A DNA stretch of 33,322 nt, from the NCBI GenBank assembly GCA_019429325.1, contig JAHYJA010000018.1, positions 1 through 33,322 on the forward strand, given 5' to 3'. This document shows positions 1 through 8,178 of this stretch, piece by piece. This DNA is from Bacteroidales bacterium (GTDB lineage: Bacteria; Bacteroidota; Bacteroidia; Bacteroidales; VadinHA17). Under the pieces are notes generated by a model that saw nothing but the letters and a program-made list of their open reading frames with translations, was not told the origin of the DNA and searched no databases. Position 1 is the first letter of the stretch; each line of letters starts with the position of its first letter. The position numbers and the translations under genes were made by a program.

Positions 1-735
1 GATGGTATTGGCCAGACCGTTACCAAGGTGTGTGGCAATAACTGCTCCCCTGTCCAGTGCTTCAGTTATCTGAGCAGACGAGCCGTTATGATGACCGAGG
101 CCCACTATTATCCCAAGAGAACTGCACCTTGATATAAAATCCATGGCACCTTCGGTCTCCGGGGCAATCGTAACCTGAAGGATATTTCTTCCGGAGGCAT
201 CATAAAGTTTCATGAACTCATTCCAGTCGGGCTTACGGACATGTTTTAAAGGGTGTGCTCCCCTGTAACCATCATCTGCTGAGATATATGGACCTTCGAG
301 GTGAAACCCGGCAATTGAGCCACGCGACACGGGATCATTTTTCGCCCTGGCCAGCAGGGCGAAGTTTTTCATGTAAATGGCATGATCGTCGGTGGTAAGG
401 GTCGGCATATAGGTAGTAACACCAACCTCCCAGAACGAGGAAGTGATAAGATTAATGCCCTCTAAGCTGAGTTCCCCCCCGGTATCAACAAACGAGACTC
501 CCTTATAGCCATTTACCTGATTATCAATAAGACCGGGAGCAATATATATCCTCTCCTGCCCTTCCTGAAGCTTTTCGATCCTGAAAACACCTGTGATCCT
601 GCCATCTTTGAACTCCACCCTGACAGGTGTATGATCCAGATAGAAAAGACCCTCCACGCTGTTCTGTGAATAAGAGAAATTACAGGTAAGAAACGGTAAC
701 AGGAAAAAGAAAATGAAAATCTTGTTTTTATTCAT
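1..735 (-). CDS. NagA-like amidohydrolase with signal peptide, 3' end outside window
   Basis: Partial gene; 245 codons from an ATG at 735 are visible and the reading frame runs off the left edge. The protein begins with a hydrophobic export signal (MNKNKIFIFFFLLPF...). It then shows hallmarks of N-acetylglucosamine-6-phosphate deacetylase: an APGLIDNQVNG stretch near residue 70, a GFHLEGPYIS motif carrying the metal-binding Glu, then GLGHHNG and ATHLGNG where NagA normally has GHS.A and THLFNAM. The family removes the acetyl group from GlcNAc-6-P in the cytosol. An exported version with altered metal-site surroundings may act on another amide or ester, so the substrate is not assigned. A terminator separates it from the next upstream gene, so it probably has its own promoter in 736-815, although no clean -7 box was found there. 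Confidence 0.8.
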   Translation of the reverse strand, partial: MNKNKIFIFFFLLPFLTCNFSYSQNSVEGLFYLDHTPVRVEFKDGRITGVFRIEKLQEGQERIYIAPGLIDNQVNGYKGVSFVDTGGELSLEGINLITSSFWEVGVTTYMPTLTTDDHAIYMKNFALLARAKNDPVSRGSIAGFHLEGPYISADDGYRGAHPLKHVRKPDWNEFMKLYDASGRNILQVTIAPETEGAMDFISRCSSLGIIVGLGHHNGSSAQITEALDRGAVIATHLGNGLANTI

Positions 736-817
736 AGCATAATATGATTTAACGTTTATTTGAATTTTAAAAGTTAAAGAACCAAAATACACAAATTTCG
801 GGAAATCCTGCCGGAAT

Positions 818-857
818 AAAAAAACCCCGGGGGATATTTATTTCATCCACCCGGGGT
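818..857 (-). terminator. Rho-independent terminator of the Gfo/Idh/MocA gene
   Basis: A GC-rich stem pairs 825-835 with 845-856 (CCCCGGG/CCCGGGG core plus GGAT/ATCC), with one bulged base and a 9-nt loop. Read on the minus strand it is followed by a run of Ts (A818-A824 on the plus strand). It lies 22 nt after the stop codon of the minus-strand oxidoreductase and separates that gene from the NagA-like gene. Confidence 0.85.
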
Positions 858-878
858 AATATTGATTCTGTTCTTTTC

Positions 879-2333
879 CTAAAGTTTATACGGCCTCCTG
901 TATTCGTAATGCATCAGCCTGTGGTTGCAGGCTTCGGCATCATCAACGAAGGTAAATGTGGCCGGATCCCATTTTACCGGTCTCTTCAGTTCATGTGCAA
1001 TATTGCCCAGACAGCAGGTTATCGCTGTACTGCACCCTACTTCAATCGAGGCTGTCGGTTTCTTTCTTGATCTTACGCAATCGACGAAGTTCTGCATGTG
1101 AGGTGAGCTGATCTCGAACTGGAGTCCTGCCTGTGTGGGAGCAGGCCGGCCCTGGGCAGCAGCCTGGGCTGTGGCCTGGCGGCCTTGCGCGGCGGGTCTC
1201 TGTGCCTGCTGCTGAGCAGGAGGACGCTCGCCTCTTGGCTGTGGGCGGTTTCCGGCTATCTCTGCGGGGATAAGAGAAGGATCCGAACAGCCTATATAGC
1301 CGCGCGCCACCTCAATCCAGCCTTTTGTCCCGATGAACTTAATGCCCTGTGCCCCCGGATTATCCTCAAGATATGGCTGTTCCGTCATAACAACACCGGA
1401 CAGGTATTTAAAGGTCATGTACGGCTGTCCCTTGTACCCCTGGGGGATAATCTCGTATGGAGCCGAACCGTCCATCCCTATGGCTGCCTGTGCAATATCG
1501 AACATATGGGCGCCCCAGTCGGCGGTATAGCCGTTACCCATCTCAAGGTACCAGCGCCATGCTCCCCAGATCGCTTCATTCTGCACAGGATTGAGCGAGA
1601 TGGGAGGTGCAAGGTCGGGATGATAGGTGATCTTATCGTCATTGAGCGGGCCCAGCCACAGATTCCAGTTCAGGTTGCCCGGTACGGGCGTTGCCGGCAG
1701 ATCGTAAGGTTTAGGCGGATCGCCGACCTTAGCATAGATCTTCTCAATATGCCCGATAGCGCCGGCCTGAACCAGTTCAATGGCTTTCTGGAATTCCCTG
1801 CTTGAGCGCTGCTGACTCCCGACCTGTACCACACGTTTTGTATCATTGGCGACCCTGGTCATGACCAGAGCTTCCCTGATAGTATAGGAGAGCGGCTTCT
1901 GGACATACACATCCTTGCCGGCCTGGCAGGCATGAATTGTCATCAGGGCATGCCAGTGATCGGGTGAGACGACCTCAACAACATCGATATCCTTGCGCTC
2001 AAGCAATTTCTCATATTGCTCATAGGTATCGCAACGGGGAGCAAGTCCTTTTGATTTTTGCCACTCCTCGATGGTCCTTTTGTATCGTTCCTGTTTAACT
2101 GTGTCAACATCGCAGCATGCAACGATCTGAAGCCCGGGTGCTCCGGCAAATCCCCTGAAATCAGAAAGCGACTGGCGTCCCAGTCCGATCGTACCCATCA
2201 AAACCCTGTCGCTCGGAGGCATCCTGATACCGTCAATCACATAGCTTGGAAGGATCGTCAGCCCCGTAAGTCCGATGGCAGATAATCCCAGAAAATCGCG
2301 ACGATTAAGTCCTTTTGTTGTTTCCTTTTTCAT
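879..2333 (-). CDS. Tat-exported Gfo/Idh/MocA family oxidoreductase
   Basis: 484 residues. The N-terminus has a twin-arginine signal (RRDFLGLSAIGLTG, Arg11-Arg12), so the folded protein is probably exported with its NAD(P) cofactor. A Rossmann nucleotide-binding segment follows (GTIGLGRQS near 48-54). The family's usual EKP motif appears as QKP (145-147, in VYVQKPLSY); the Lys is kept. The C-terminal domain carries GNGYTADWGAHMFDIA (266-281), typical of exported Bacteroidota members acting on sugars. An Ala/Gln/Pro/Arg-rich low-complexity insert occupies about residues 363-403, before the conserved SPHMQNFVDCVRSRKKP block. The family oxidises or epimerises sugars and some members are glycosidases; the substrate cannot be read from the sequence. 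It is a single-gene unit ending at a strong terminator. Confidence 0.88.
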   Translation of the reverse strand: MKKETTKGLNRRDFLGLSAIGLTGLTILPSYVIDGIRMPPSDRVLMGTIGLGRQSLSDFRGFAGAPGLQIVACCDVDTVKQERYKRTIEEWQKSKGLAPRCDTYEQYEKLLERKDIDVVEVVSPDHWHALMTIHACQAGKDVYVQKPLSYTIREALVMTRVANDTKRVVQVGSQQRSSREFQKAIELVQAGAIGHIEKIYAKVGDPPKPYDLPATPVPGNLNWNLWLGPLNDDKITYHPDLAPPISLNPVQNEAIWGAWRWYLEMGNGYTADWGAHMFDIAQAAIGMDGSAPYEIIPQGYKGQPYMTFKYLSGVVMTEQPYLEDNPGAQGIKFIGTKGWIEVARGYIGCSDPSLIPAEIAGNRPQPRGERPPAQQQAQRPAAQGRQATAQAAAQGRPAPTQAGLQFEISSPHMQNFVDCVRSRKKPTASIEVGCSTAITCCLGNIAHELKRPVKWDPATFTFVDDAEACNHRLMHYEYRRPYKL

Positions 2334-2416
2334 AGTTTTATTGATATAATTTAAATGATTTGGTCCCGCTTAAAAATAGAAATTATTGCTTACAAACAAA
2401 CTTCTGCAGGAAATAT

Positions 2417-4129
2417 TTATGGCGTTTTGATGTCGCGTATGTTGAGCTGAAGGTTTCTGTTGCCCCTGAACTCATTCATTTCCACCGAATAACAAATGTC
2501 AAAAGGATTACCTCCCCTGATGTATTCAAAATAGTTTGCCTGGCCGAAAGCTATTGCGGGAAAGGTTTTAGTCCCGGTGGATTCCTGGCAAAGATCAAGC
2601 TTAAGATGTTCTCCGCTTGAACCCACCATTCTCCCGGTACCGCTGTCGGAGACATTCCTTGAGACGAATATGGGTGACATGTTTTCGGGGCCGTAGGGCT
2701 GGAACCGGTTGAGAAGCCTGAAGAACTCCTCATCGATCTCAGAGAACGAAAGCTCCGCGTCGATAAATATCCGTGGCACAAGCTGGTCTTCGGATATTGT
2801 GCTGTTTACATACTGTTCAAATCTTTCCATGAAGGGTTTAATATTCTCCTTCTTCAGCGTCAGTCCGGCTGCAAACATATGTCCTCCAAAGCTTTCAAGC
2901 AGGTCACTGCAAGCCTCAATGGCCTGGTAGAGGTCATATCCCTGTACTGAACGGGCCGAGCCTGTGGCAAATCCGTTCGATTCAGTAAGAATGACCGTCG
3001 GCCTGTAATAGGTCTCTATAAGCCTGGATGCAACTATCCCGATAACTCCCTTTTTCCAGGTGGGATTATAAAGGACCGTCGTCCTGGAATTCGTCGACCG
3101 GTGATCATCAGAGATCATCCTCATTGCCTCGGTTGTAATGGTACGGTCGACCGTTCTCCTTTCGATATTGAAGTTATTTATCTCCCTGCTTATGCCTGTG
3201 GCAATTTTCAGATCATCAGAAATAAGCAGGTCGACTGCTCTTTTTCCCGCTTCCATCCTTCCGGCAGCGTTTATCCTTGGGCCGAGCTTAAAGACTACAT
3301 CCTCTATCGTTAATGTCCTGGTAACCTCGGCTTCCCTGATTATCTCCCTCAGACCCATGCGCGGAGACTCATTCAGATGCTTAAGCCCGTAATAGGCAAG
3401 TACCCTGTTCTCTCCGGTTATGGGAACTATATCAGATGCGATGCTTACAGCAACGAGATCGAGGTAATTGGTTATTTCACTGAAGGGAATACCATGGATC
3501 CGGGAATATGCATGAATAAGCTTGAATCCCACTCCGCAACCCGAAAGTTCCTTGTACGGATAACTGCAGGCGGGCTGTTTCGGATCAAGTACTGCCAGAG
3601 CGTCCGGGATCTCATCGCCGGGATAATGATGGTCGCAGATAATCACATCCATCCCCCTGGATGAGGCATTTTTGACTTTTTCAACCGCCTTGATGCCGCA
3701 GTCGAGGGTAATTATCACCTTGCAGTTATTCTGTGAAGCAAAATCGAGGCCCGCAAAAGAGACTCCATAACCTTCCTTGTAACGATCGGGGATATAATAG
3801 ATGACATTTGAGCCCTGGTTCCTGAGAAATGAATAGACAAGGGCAACGGCTGTAGTGCCGTCAACATCATAATCGCCGTAAACAAGTATCTTTTCATTCC
3901 TCTTGACCGCGGTCGAGATCCTGTCAACGGCAATGTTCATATCTTTCATCAGGAACGGATCGTGAAGATAATCGAGAAGGGGATTGAAAAAGGCGTCAGC
4001 TTCGTCAGCTGTGGTGATGTTCCTCTGTACCATCAGCAGGGCTAAGGATTCTAAAACGCCAAGAGAGGCTGCAAGCTGTTTTACAACAGCGGTATCAGGC
4101 TTCTCCTTCAAGATCCACTTCTTTTTCAT
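2417..4129 (-). CDS. recJ: Single-stranded-DNA-specific 5'-3' exonuclease RecJ
   Basis: 570 residues, the usual size for RecJ. DHH-family motifs are all present: DYDVDG (86-91), TLDCGI (141-146), DHH (166-168), GCGVGFK (197-203) and GPRINAAGRM, followed by the DHHA1-type region (GIVASRL, SARSVQGYDLYQA, FGGHMFAAG) and a C-terminal OB-like part. RecJ degrades single-stranded DNA in RecF-pathway recombination, mismatch repair and base excision repair in the cytoplasm. The ATG at 4129 lies only 4 nt after the lipB stop, so the gene is probably co-transcribed as the last member of lipA-lipB-recJ. All key acidic and histidine residues appear intact. Confidence 0.96.
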   Translation of the reverse strand: MKKKWILKEKPDTAVVKQLAASLGVLESLALLMVQRNITTADEADAFFNPLLDYLHDPFLMKDMNIAVDRISTAVKRNEKILVYGDYDVDGTTAVALVYSFLRNQGSNVIYYIPDRYKEGYGVSFAGLDFASQNNCKVIITLDCGIKAVEKVKNASSRGMDVIICDHHYPGDEIPDALAVLDPKQPACSYPYKELSGCGVGFKLIHAYSRIHGIPFSEITNYLDLVAVSIASDIVPITGENRVLAYYGLKHLNESPRMGLREIIREAEVTRTLTIEDVVFKLGPRINAAGRMEAGKRAVDLLISDDLKIATGISREINNFNIERRTVDRTITTEAMRMISDDHRSTNSRTTVLYNPTWKKGVIGIVASRLIETYYRPTVILTESNGFATGSARSVQGYDLYQAIEACSDLLESFGGHMFAAGLTLKKENIKPFMERFEQYVNSTISEDQLVPRIFIDAELSFSEIDEEFFRLLNRFQPYGPENMSPIFVSRNVSDSGTGRMVGSSGEHLKLDLCQESTGTKTFPAIAFGQANYFEYIRGGNPFDICYSVEMNEFRGNRNLQLNIRDIKTP

Positions 4130-4133
4130 TCTG

Positions 4134-4844
4134 TTATTTGTTTAACCATTCAAGATCAAAGAGATCCCGGAGGTTGTTTCTGAGAATGTTCTTTGCCTTT
4201 TCAAGATCCTGTTTCCCTCCAAGTTCCTTTTCAAGCGAAGTCACGCCCTTGTCAGTAAAACCGCACGGATTGATATGTTCAAAATATGAAAGATCGGTGT
4301 TCACATTGAACGCAAATCCATGCATGGTAATGAACCTGCTTGCCTTCACTCCTATCGCACATATTTTCCTGGCTTTCCCGGGTACATCCGGATCAAGCCA
4401 GACACCCGTACCGCCATCAAGCCGTTCACCTCTCAGCCCAAATTCACCGGCTGTCCTTATAACAGCCTCCTCCAGACCCGACACGTACTGCTTTATTCCA
4501 ATCCCCAACGCCTCCAGGTCAAAGATCGGATATCCGACAATCTGCCCCGGCCCGTGGTATGTGATATCGCCTCCCCTGTCGGTCCTGTAGAAAGAGGCAT
4601 CATTTGCCCTGAGCTGAATATAATCAAGCAGAAGATTCGCTTCCGAACCACTTTTACCAAGGGTATAAACATGTGGGTGCTCAACAAAAATCAACGTGCC
4701 GGATATTCTGTCCCTGCAGTCTGCATCAGAGATCTCTCCCTTTTTTTTGCCTTCAAGCAGTTGATCGAATAATTGTTCCTGATAATCCCATGCTTCTTTG
4801 TAACCCGTTAATCCAATATCCTTATATTCAACGCAGTAGCTCAA
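4134..4844 (-). CDS. lipB: Octanoyltransferase LipB
   Basis: 236 residues. It transfers octanoate from octanoyl-ACP to the lipoyl domains of 2-oxoacid dehydrogenases and the glycine cleavage H protein. The sequence has the family signature RGGDITYHGPGQ (90-101), the catalytic Lys167 in AIGVKASR and the catalytic Cys194 in HINPCGF. The start is a TTG at 4844. Upstream in the same frame there is no ATG before a stop (TGA at 4880-4878), and the N-terminus from TTG (YKDIGLTGYKEAWDYQ) matches where LipB proteins normally begin. It sits between lipA (38 nt upstream) and recJ (4 nt downstream). Confidence 0.95.
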   Translation of the reverse strand: MSYCVEYKDIGLTGYKEAWDYQEQLFDQLLEGKKKGEISDADCRDRISGTLIFVEHPHVYTLGKSGSEANLLLDYIQLRANDASFYRTDRGGDITYHGPGQIVGYPIFDLEALGIGIKQYVSGLEEAVIRTAGEFGLRGERLDGGTGVWLDPDVPGKARKICAIGVKASRFITMHGFAFNVNTDLSYFEHINPCGFTDKGVTSLEKELGGKQDLEKAKNILRNNLRDLFDLEWLNK

Positions 4845-4882
4845 ACCAATTATACCTTTAGAAAGGTTTAAAGATAATCAAA

Positions 4883-5737
4883 TTATCGGTTTGCCACATG
4901 TTTTTCCGCATGAAAAGAGGAACGCACAAGAGGAGCGCTCTCAACAAATTCAAAACCAGCTGAAAGCGCCAGAATCCTGTATTCCTCAAACTTACCGGGT
5001 GTGATATAATCAACGGGCTCCATATAGCCGGTTCCTGGCCTGAGATATTGACCGATGGTAAGGATCCTGCACCCGGCTGCCCGGATATCGTTTATTGTTT
5101 CTTCAACTTCATTTCCGGTCTCTCCCAGTCCAAGCATAAACCCTGATTTTGAAGCTATGCCGTTCTGTGCAAGATATCTTATAACGTCGAGGCTTCTCTC
5201 GTATTTTGCTTTTGTTCTGATGAGGGGAGTCAGTCGCCGTACCGTTTCAACGTTATGTGAGATTATTTCGGGACGGGCATCGATCACTTTCTGAATATTC
5301 TCAGGTTTACCATCGAAGTCTGGGATCAGCGCTTCTATGGTCACTTCCGGATTTATCTCTCTTATTGACCGTATTGTTTCGGCCCAGATGCCTGCTCCCC
5401 CGTCAGGCAGATCATCCCTGTCGACCGATGTAATCACGGCATGCCTGAGGTGCATCGCTCTCACTGACAATGCAACCCTTTCGGGTTCTCCGTTATCCGG
5501 AGGCAAAGGCTTCCCTGTTTTTGTTGCACAGAACCTGCAGGCTCTGGTACATATATCGCCCAGGATCATGAATGTGGCGGTGGCTGCATTCCAGCATTCG
5601 CCTATATTGGGGCAGTTGCCGCTTGTACAGATCGTATGAAGGCCGTTCTCTTCAATGATCCTTTTAACCCTGGCATAGTTCTCTCCGCTTGCCCTCTGCA
5701 TCTTAAGCCAGGAAGGTAATCGTCTGACATGTTTCAT
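4883..5737 (-). CDS. lipA: Lipoyl synthase LipA
   Basis: 284 residues. This radical SAM enzyme inserts two sulfurs into protein-bound octanoyl groups to make lipoate. Both iron-sulfur sites are visible: the auxiliary cluster Cys37, Cys42 and Cys48 (CTSGNCPNIGECW) and the radical SAM CxxxCxxC Cys63, Cys67 and Cys70 (CTRACRFC). The conserved C-terminal RSS (272-274, LVRSSFHAEKH) is present. The ATG at 5737 gives an N-terminus (VRRLPSWLKMQ) like other Bacteroidota LipA proteins. It leads the lipA-lipB-recJ operon. A TATATTTG element ends only 4 nt before the start codon, which suggests a leaderless or nearly leaderless message. Confidence 0.97.
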   Translation of the reverse strand: MKHVRRLPSWLKMQRASGENYARVKRIIEENGLHTICTSGNCPNIGECWNAATATFMILGDICTRACRFCATKTGKPLPPDNGEPERVALSVRAMHLRHAVITSVDRDDLPDGGAGIWAETIRSIREINPEVTIEALIPDFDGKPENIQKVIDARPEIISHNVETVRRLTPLIRTKAKYERSLDVIRYLAQNGIASKSGFMLGLGETGNEVEETINDIRAAGCRILTIGQYLRPGTGYMEPVDYITPGKFEEYRILALSAGFEFVESAPLVRSSFHAEKHVANR

Positions 5738-5741
5738 ACAG

Positions 5742-5749
5742 CAAATATA
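5742..5749 (-). promoter_or_regulatory. Putative -7 element for lipA operon
   Basis: On the minus strand this reads TATATTTG, a full match to the Bacteroidota TAnnTTTG -7 box. It is only 4 nt from the lipA ATG, so transcription would begin at or just around the start codon. No clear -33 TTTG was found. Confidence 0.5.
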
Positions 5750-5840
5750 ATTAATATCACCCGGGTTACAGACACATCCATGATCAGTTAACTATGCCGT
5801 TCACACAACAGCATTCAATGTTAATAACATATATGATTTT

Positions 5841-5855
5841 ACATCGAACCGATGT
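5841..5855. promoter_or_regulatory. Palindromic operator candidate upstream of fucI
   Basis: ACATCG-AAC-CGATGT is a perfect 6-bp inverted repeat with a 3-bp centre. The symmetry extends loosely to TTTT on the left and AAAA on the right. It ends 10 bp upstream of the fucI -7 box, overlapping the region RNA polymerase would contact, which fits a repressor or activator site controlling the fucose operon. No regulator gene is adjacent. Confidence 0.45.
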
Positions 5856-5865
5856 CAAAAAGAAT

Positions 5866-5873
5866 TATATTTG
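5866..5873 (+). promoter_or_regulatory. Putative -7 element for the fucI operon
   Basis: TATATTTG fully matches the Bacteroidota TAnnTTTG element and lies 42 nt before the ATG at 5916. A possible in-frame TTG start at 5871 lies inside this box, which argues that the TTG is promoter rather than coding. Confidence 0.6.
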
Positions 5874-5915
5874 ATTACGGAAAAAATCATTCTGACAAAA
5901 TCAAAAACATATCAT

Positions 5916-7718
5916 ATGGCTGTAAATGAGTTCAAGATCAATAAAAATTATCAGACCGTTATAGGTGATTTTCCAGGGGTGGGAATTCGTCCGGCGATTG
6001 ATGGGCGCATGAACGGGGTACGTGAATCACTGGAAGAGCAGACCATGAACATGGCACGATCGGCGGCGGCGCTCATCAGCAACAATCTGAGATATCCCAA
6101 TGGAAAACCCGTGGAGTGTGTGATAGCTGATACAACCATCGGAGGCGTTGCGGAGGCCGCGATGTGTGCAGAGAAATTCAGGAAGAACGGCGTCGGTGTG
6201 AGCCTAACCGTAACACCCTGCTGGTGCTATGGAAGTGAGACCATCGATATGGACTCTTTAGTCCCGAAGGCGATCTGGGGATTTAACGGGACCGAGAGGC
6301 CCGGTGCTGTATATCTGGCAGCGGCCCTCGCCGGACATACCATGAAGGGCCTGCCGGCTTTCGGCATTTACGGACGCGACGTTCAGGATGCGGGAGATAC
6401 CGGTATTCCGGATGACGTCAGTGAAAAAATACTCCGATTCGTAAAGGCGGGTCTGGCGGCATCTTTTATGAAAGGGAAATCATATCTCTCCATGGGCTCG
6501 GTATCAATGGGTATTGCCGGTTCCATCGTCAGGGAAGATTTTTTCCAGGAATATCTCGGTATGCGTAACGAATATGCCGATATGAGTGAATTTACACGGC
6601 GGCTGAACGAAGAGATCTACGACAAAAACGAATATAAAAAGGCGATTGGATGGACAAGGCAATATTGCAGGGAGGGGAAAGACCTTAATGAAAAGCCTGC
6701 ATCAAGAGCCCGGAAAGATAAGGAGTGGGAGATTGTGGTAAAAATGGCTCTTATAGCCCGTGACATGATGGTAGGTAATCCGCAATTGAAAAAAGCAGGG
6801 TTCGGAGAGGAAGCTCTCGGCCATAATGCCATCCTTGCAGGGTTCCAGGGTCAGCGCCAATGGACCGACCATATGCCCAACGGCGATTTTCTCGAGGCAA
6901 TCCTCTGTTCTTCCTTCGACTGGAACGGCATAAGACCCCCGTACCTGGTGGCGACTGAGAACGATGCAATGAACGGGGTGCCGATGCTTATGGGGTACCT
7001 GCTCACGAACAGTGCACAGATGTTCTCTGATATCCGTACATACTGGAGCCCCGAAGCCATTAAGCGGGTAACCGGCGAAAAGCTCGCAGGGCATGCCGAA
7101 GGAGGAATCATTCATCTTATAAACTCAGGAGCCTCAGCGCTCGATTTTTCCGGAAGGCAAACGAGAAAAACCGAATCGGTCATCAAACCCTTCTGGGAAA
7201 TTACCGGCAGGGATGCTGCCGAATGCCTGAAAGCCACCCAATGGCCTCCCGCCAGCAGGGGCTACTTCAGGGGCGGAGGGTTCTCCTCGCAGTTCGATAC
7301 AATAGGTGTGATGCCTGTAACAATCTCAAGGATCAACCTGGCTAAAGGGCTGGGACCCGTTTTGCAGCTGGCTGAGGGCTGGACCGTTGAACTTCCTCCA
7401 AGAGTGAATAAGATACTTACAGACCGGACAGATCCCACCTGGCCGACTACCTGGTTCGCACCAAGACTTACAGGCAGGGGCGCCTTTAAGGATGTCTATT
7501 CGGTCATGGCCAACTGGGGTGCCAACCATTCTGCATCAAGCTACGGGCATATCGGTGCCGACCTTGTCACACTCGCATCAATCCTGCGTATCCCTGTCTG
7601 CATGCACAATGTAAGCGAGGAAAAGATCTTCCGTCCGAGTGCATGGAACGCTTTCGGAATGGACCCCGAAGGTGCCGACTACAGGGCATGCCTGACTTAC
7701 GGACCATTATACAGATAA
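5916..7718 (+). CDS. fucI: L-fucose isomerase
   Basis: 600 residues from the ATG at 5916; E. coli FucI is 591. It interconverts L-fucose and L-fuculose, the first step of fucose catabolism, and needs Mn2+. Similarity to the E. coli enzyme is strong along the whole length: GIRPAIDGR near 23-31, [14 protein letters not shown] near 100-113, [38 protein letters not shown], and a C-terminal [18 protein letters not shown] followed by GPLYR. The metal ligands aligned with E. coli Glu337 and Asp361 are Glu348 and Asp372, and the His in GHIGAD is kept. A longer in-frame version starting at TTG 5871 was rejected because that TTG overlaps the -7 box. First gene of fucI-DUF5362-fucK. Confidence 0.97.
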   Translation: MAVNEFKINKNYQTVIGDFPGVGIRPAIDGRMNGVRESLEEQTMNMARSAAALISNNLRYPNGKPVECVIADTTIGGVAEAAMCAEKFRKNGVGVSLTVTPCWCYGSETIDMDSLVPKAIWGFNGTERPGAVYLAAALAGHTMKGLPAFGIYGRDVQDAGDTGIPDDVSEKILRFVKAGLAASFMKGKSYLSMGSVSMGIAGSIVREDFFQEYLGMRNEYADMSEFTRRLNEEIYDKNEYKKAIGWTRQYCREGKDLNEKPASRARKDKEWEIVVKMALIARDMMVGNPQLKKAGFGEEALGHNAILAGFQGQRQWTDHMPNGDFLEAILCSSFDWNGIRPPYLVATENDAMNGVPMLMGYLLTNSAQMFSDIRTYWSPEAIKRVTGEKLAGHAEGGIIHLINSGASALDFSGRQTRKTESVIKPFWEITGRDAAECLKATQWPPASRGYFRGGGFSSQFDTIGVMPVTISRINLAKGLGPVLQLAEGWTVELPPRVNKILTDRTDPTWPTTWFAPRLTGRGAFKDVYSVMANWGANHSASSYGHIGADLVTLASILRIPVCMHNVSEEKIFRPSAWNAFGMDPEGADYRACLTYGPLYR

Positions 7719-7731
7719 AAATAGAATAGAC

Positions 7732-8175
7732 ATGGAAAACAATGCTGAGAAAAGAATAATTGAGATCGACCAGGATACATTAAAAGATCTGAATGCCACA
7801 CGAAAATGGACAATGTTCCTTGCTATCATAGGATTCATACTGGTTGGATTCATGCTCATTGCCGGTCTTGCCGCCGGCACGTTCCTCTCCGTCTTCAAAA
7901 CGGAGGAAGTGAATCTGGGAATACCGGAATCACTTGTGATACTTTTGTTCCTTGTAATTGCTGCTATCTATTTCTTCCCGGTCTTCTTCCTTTTCCGTTT
8001 CTCCAGACACACATCAAGGGGTGTGTCAAAGCTTGACAGTGCGGAAATACACAAGGCTTTTAAAAACCTCCGCACTTATTTTACCTATATCGGGATTCTG
8101 GCGATTATCGTGATCGTGATATATCTTGCTGCACTGGTTTTTGCCGGTACTTCAATGTCATTCCTGAATCCCTGA
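7732..8175 (+). CDS. DUF5362-like small membrane protein in the fucose operon
   Basis: 147 residues. A short N-terminal cytosolic segment (EIDQDTLKDLNATRKWTMF) precedes three predicted membrane helices at about 25-52, 67-90 and 117-140. Between helices two and three is a polar stretch (RFSRHTSRGVSKLDSAEIHKAFKNLR). The pattern of LNATRKW..FLAIIGFI, YFFPVFFLFRFS and LHKAFKNL-like segments resembles DUF5362, a Bacteroidota family of unknown function. It starts 13 nt after fucI and ends 3 nt before fucK, so it is almost certainly co-transcribed. It has too few helices for a sugar permease. A role in fucose use is possible from position only. Confidence 0.7.
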   Translation: MENNAEKRIIEIDQDTLKDLNATRKWTMFLAIIGFILVGFMLIAGLAAGTFLSVFKTEEVNLGIPESLVILLFLVIAAIYFFPVFFLFRFSRHTSRGVSKLDSAEIHKAFKNLRTYFTYIGILAIIVIVIYLAALVFAGTSMSFLNP

Positions 8176-8178
8176 ATC

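Noticed and set aside
5871-5915. TTG start giving a 15-residue longer FucI
   Set aside because: The TTG lies in the -7 promoter box, and the ATG at 5916 gives the expected family length.
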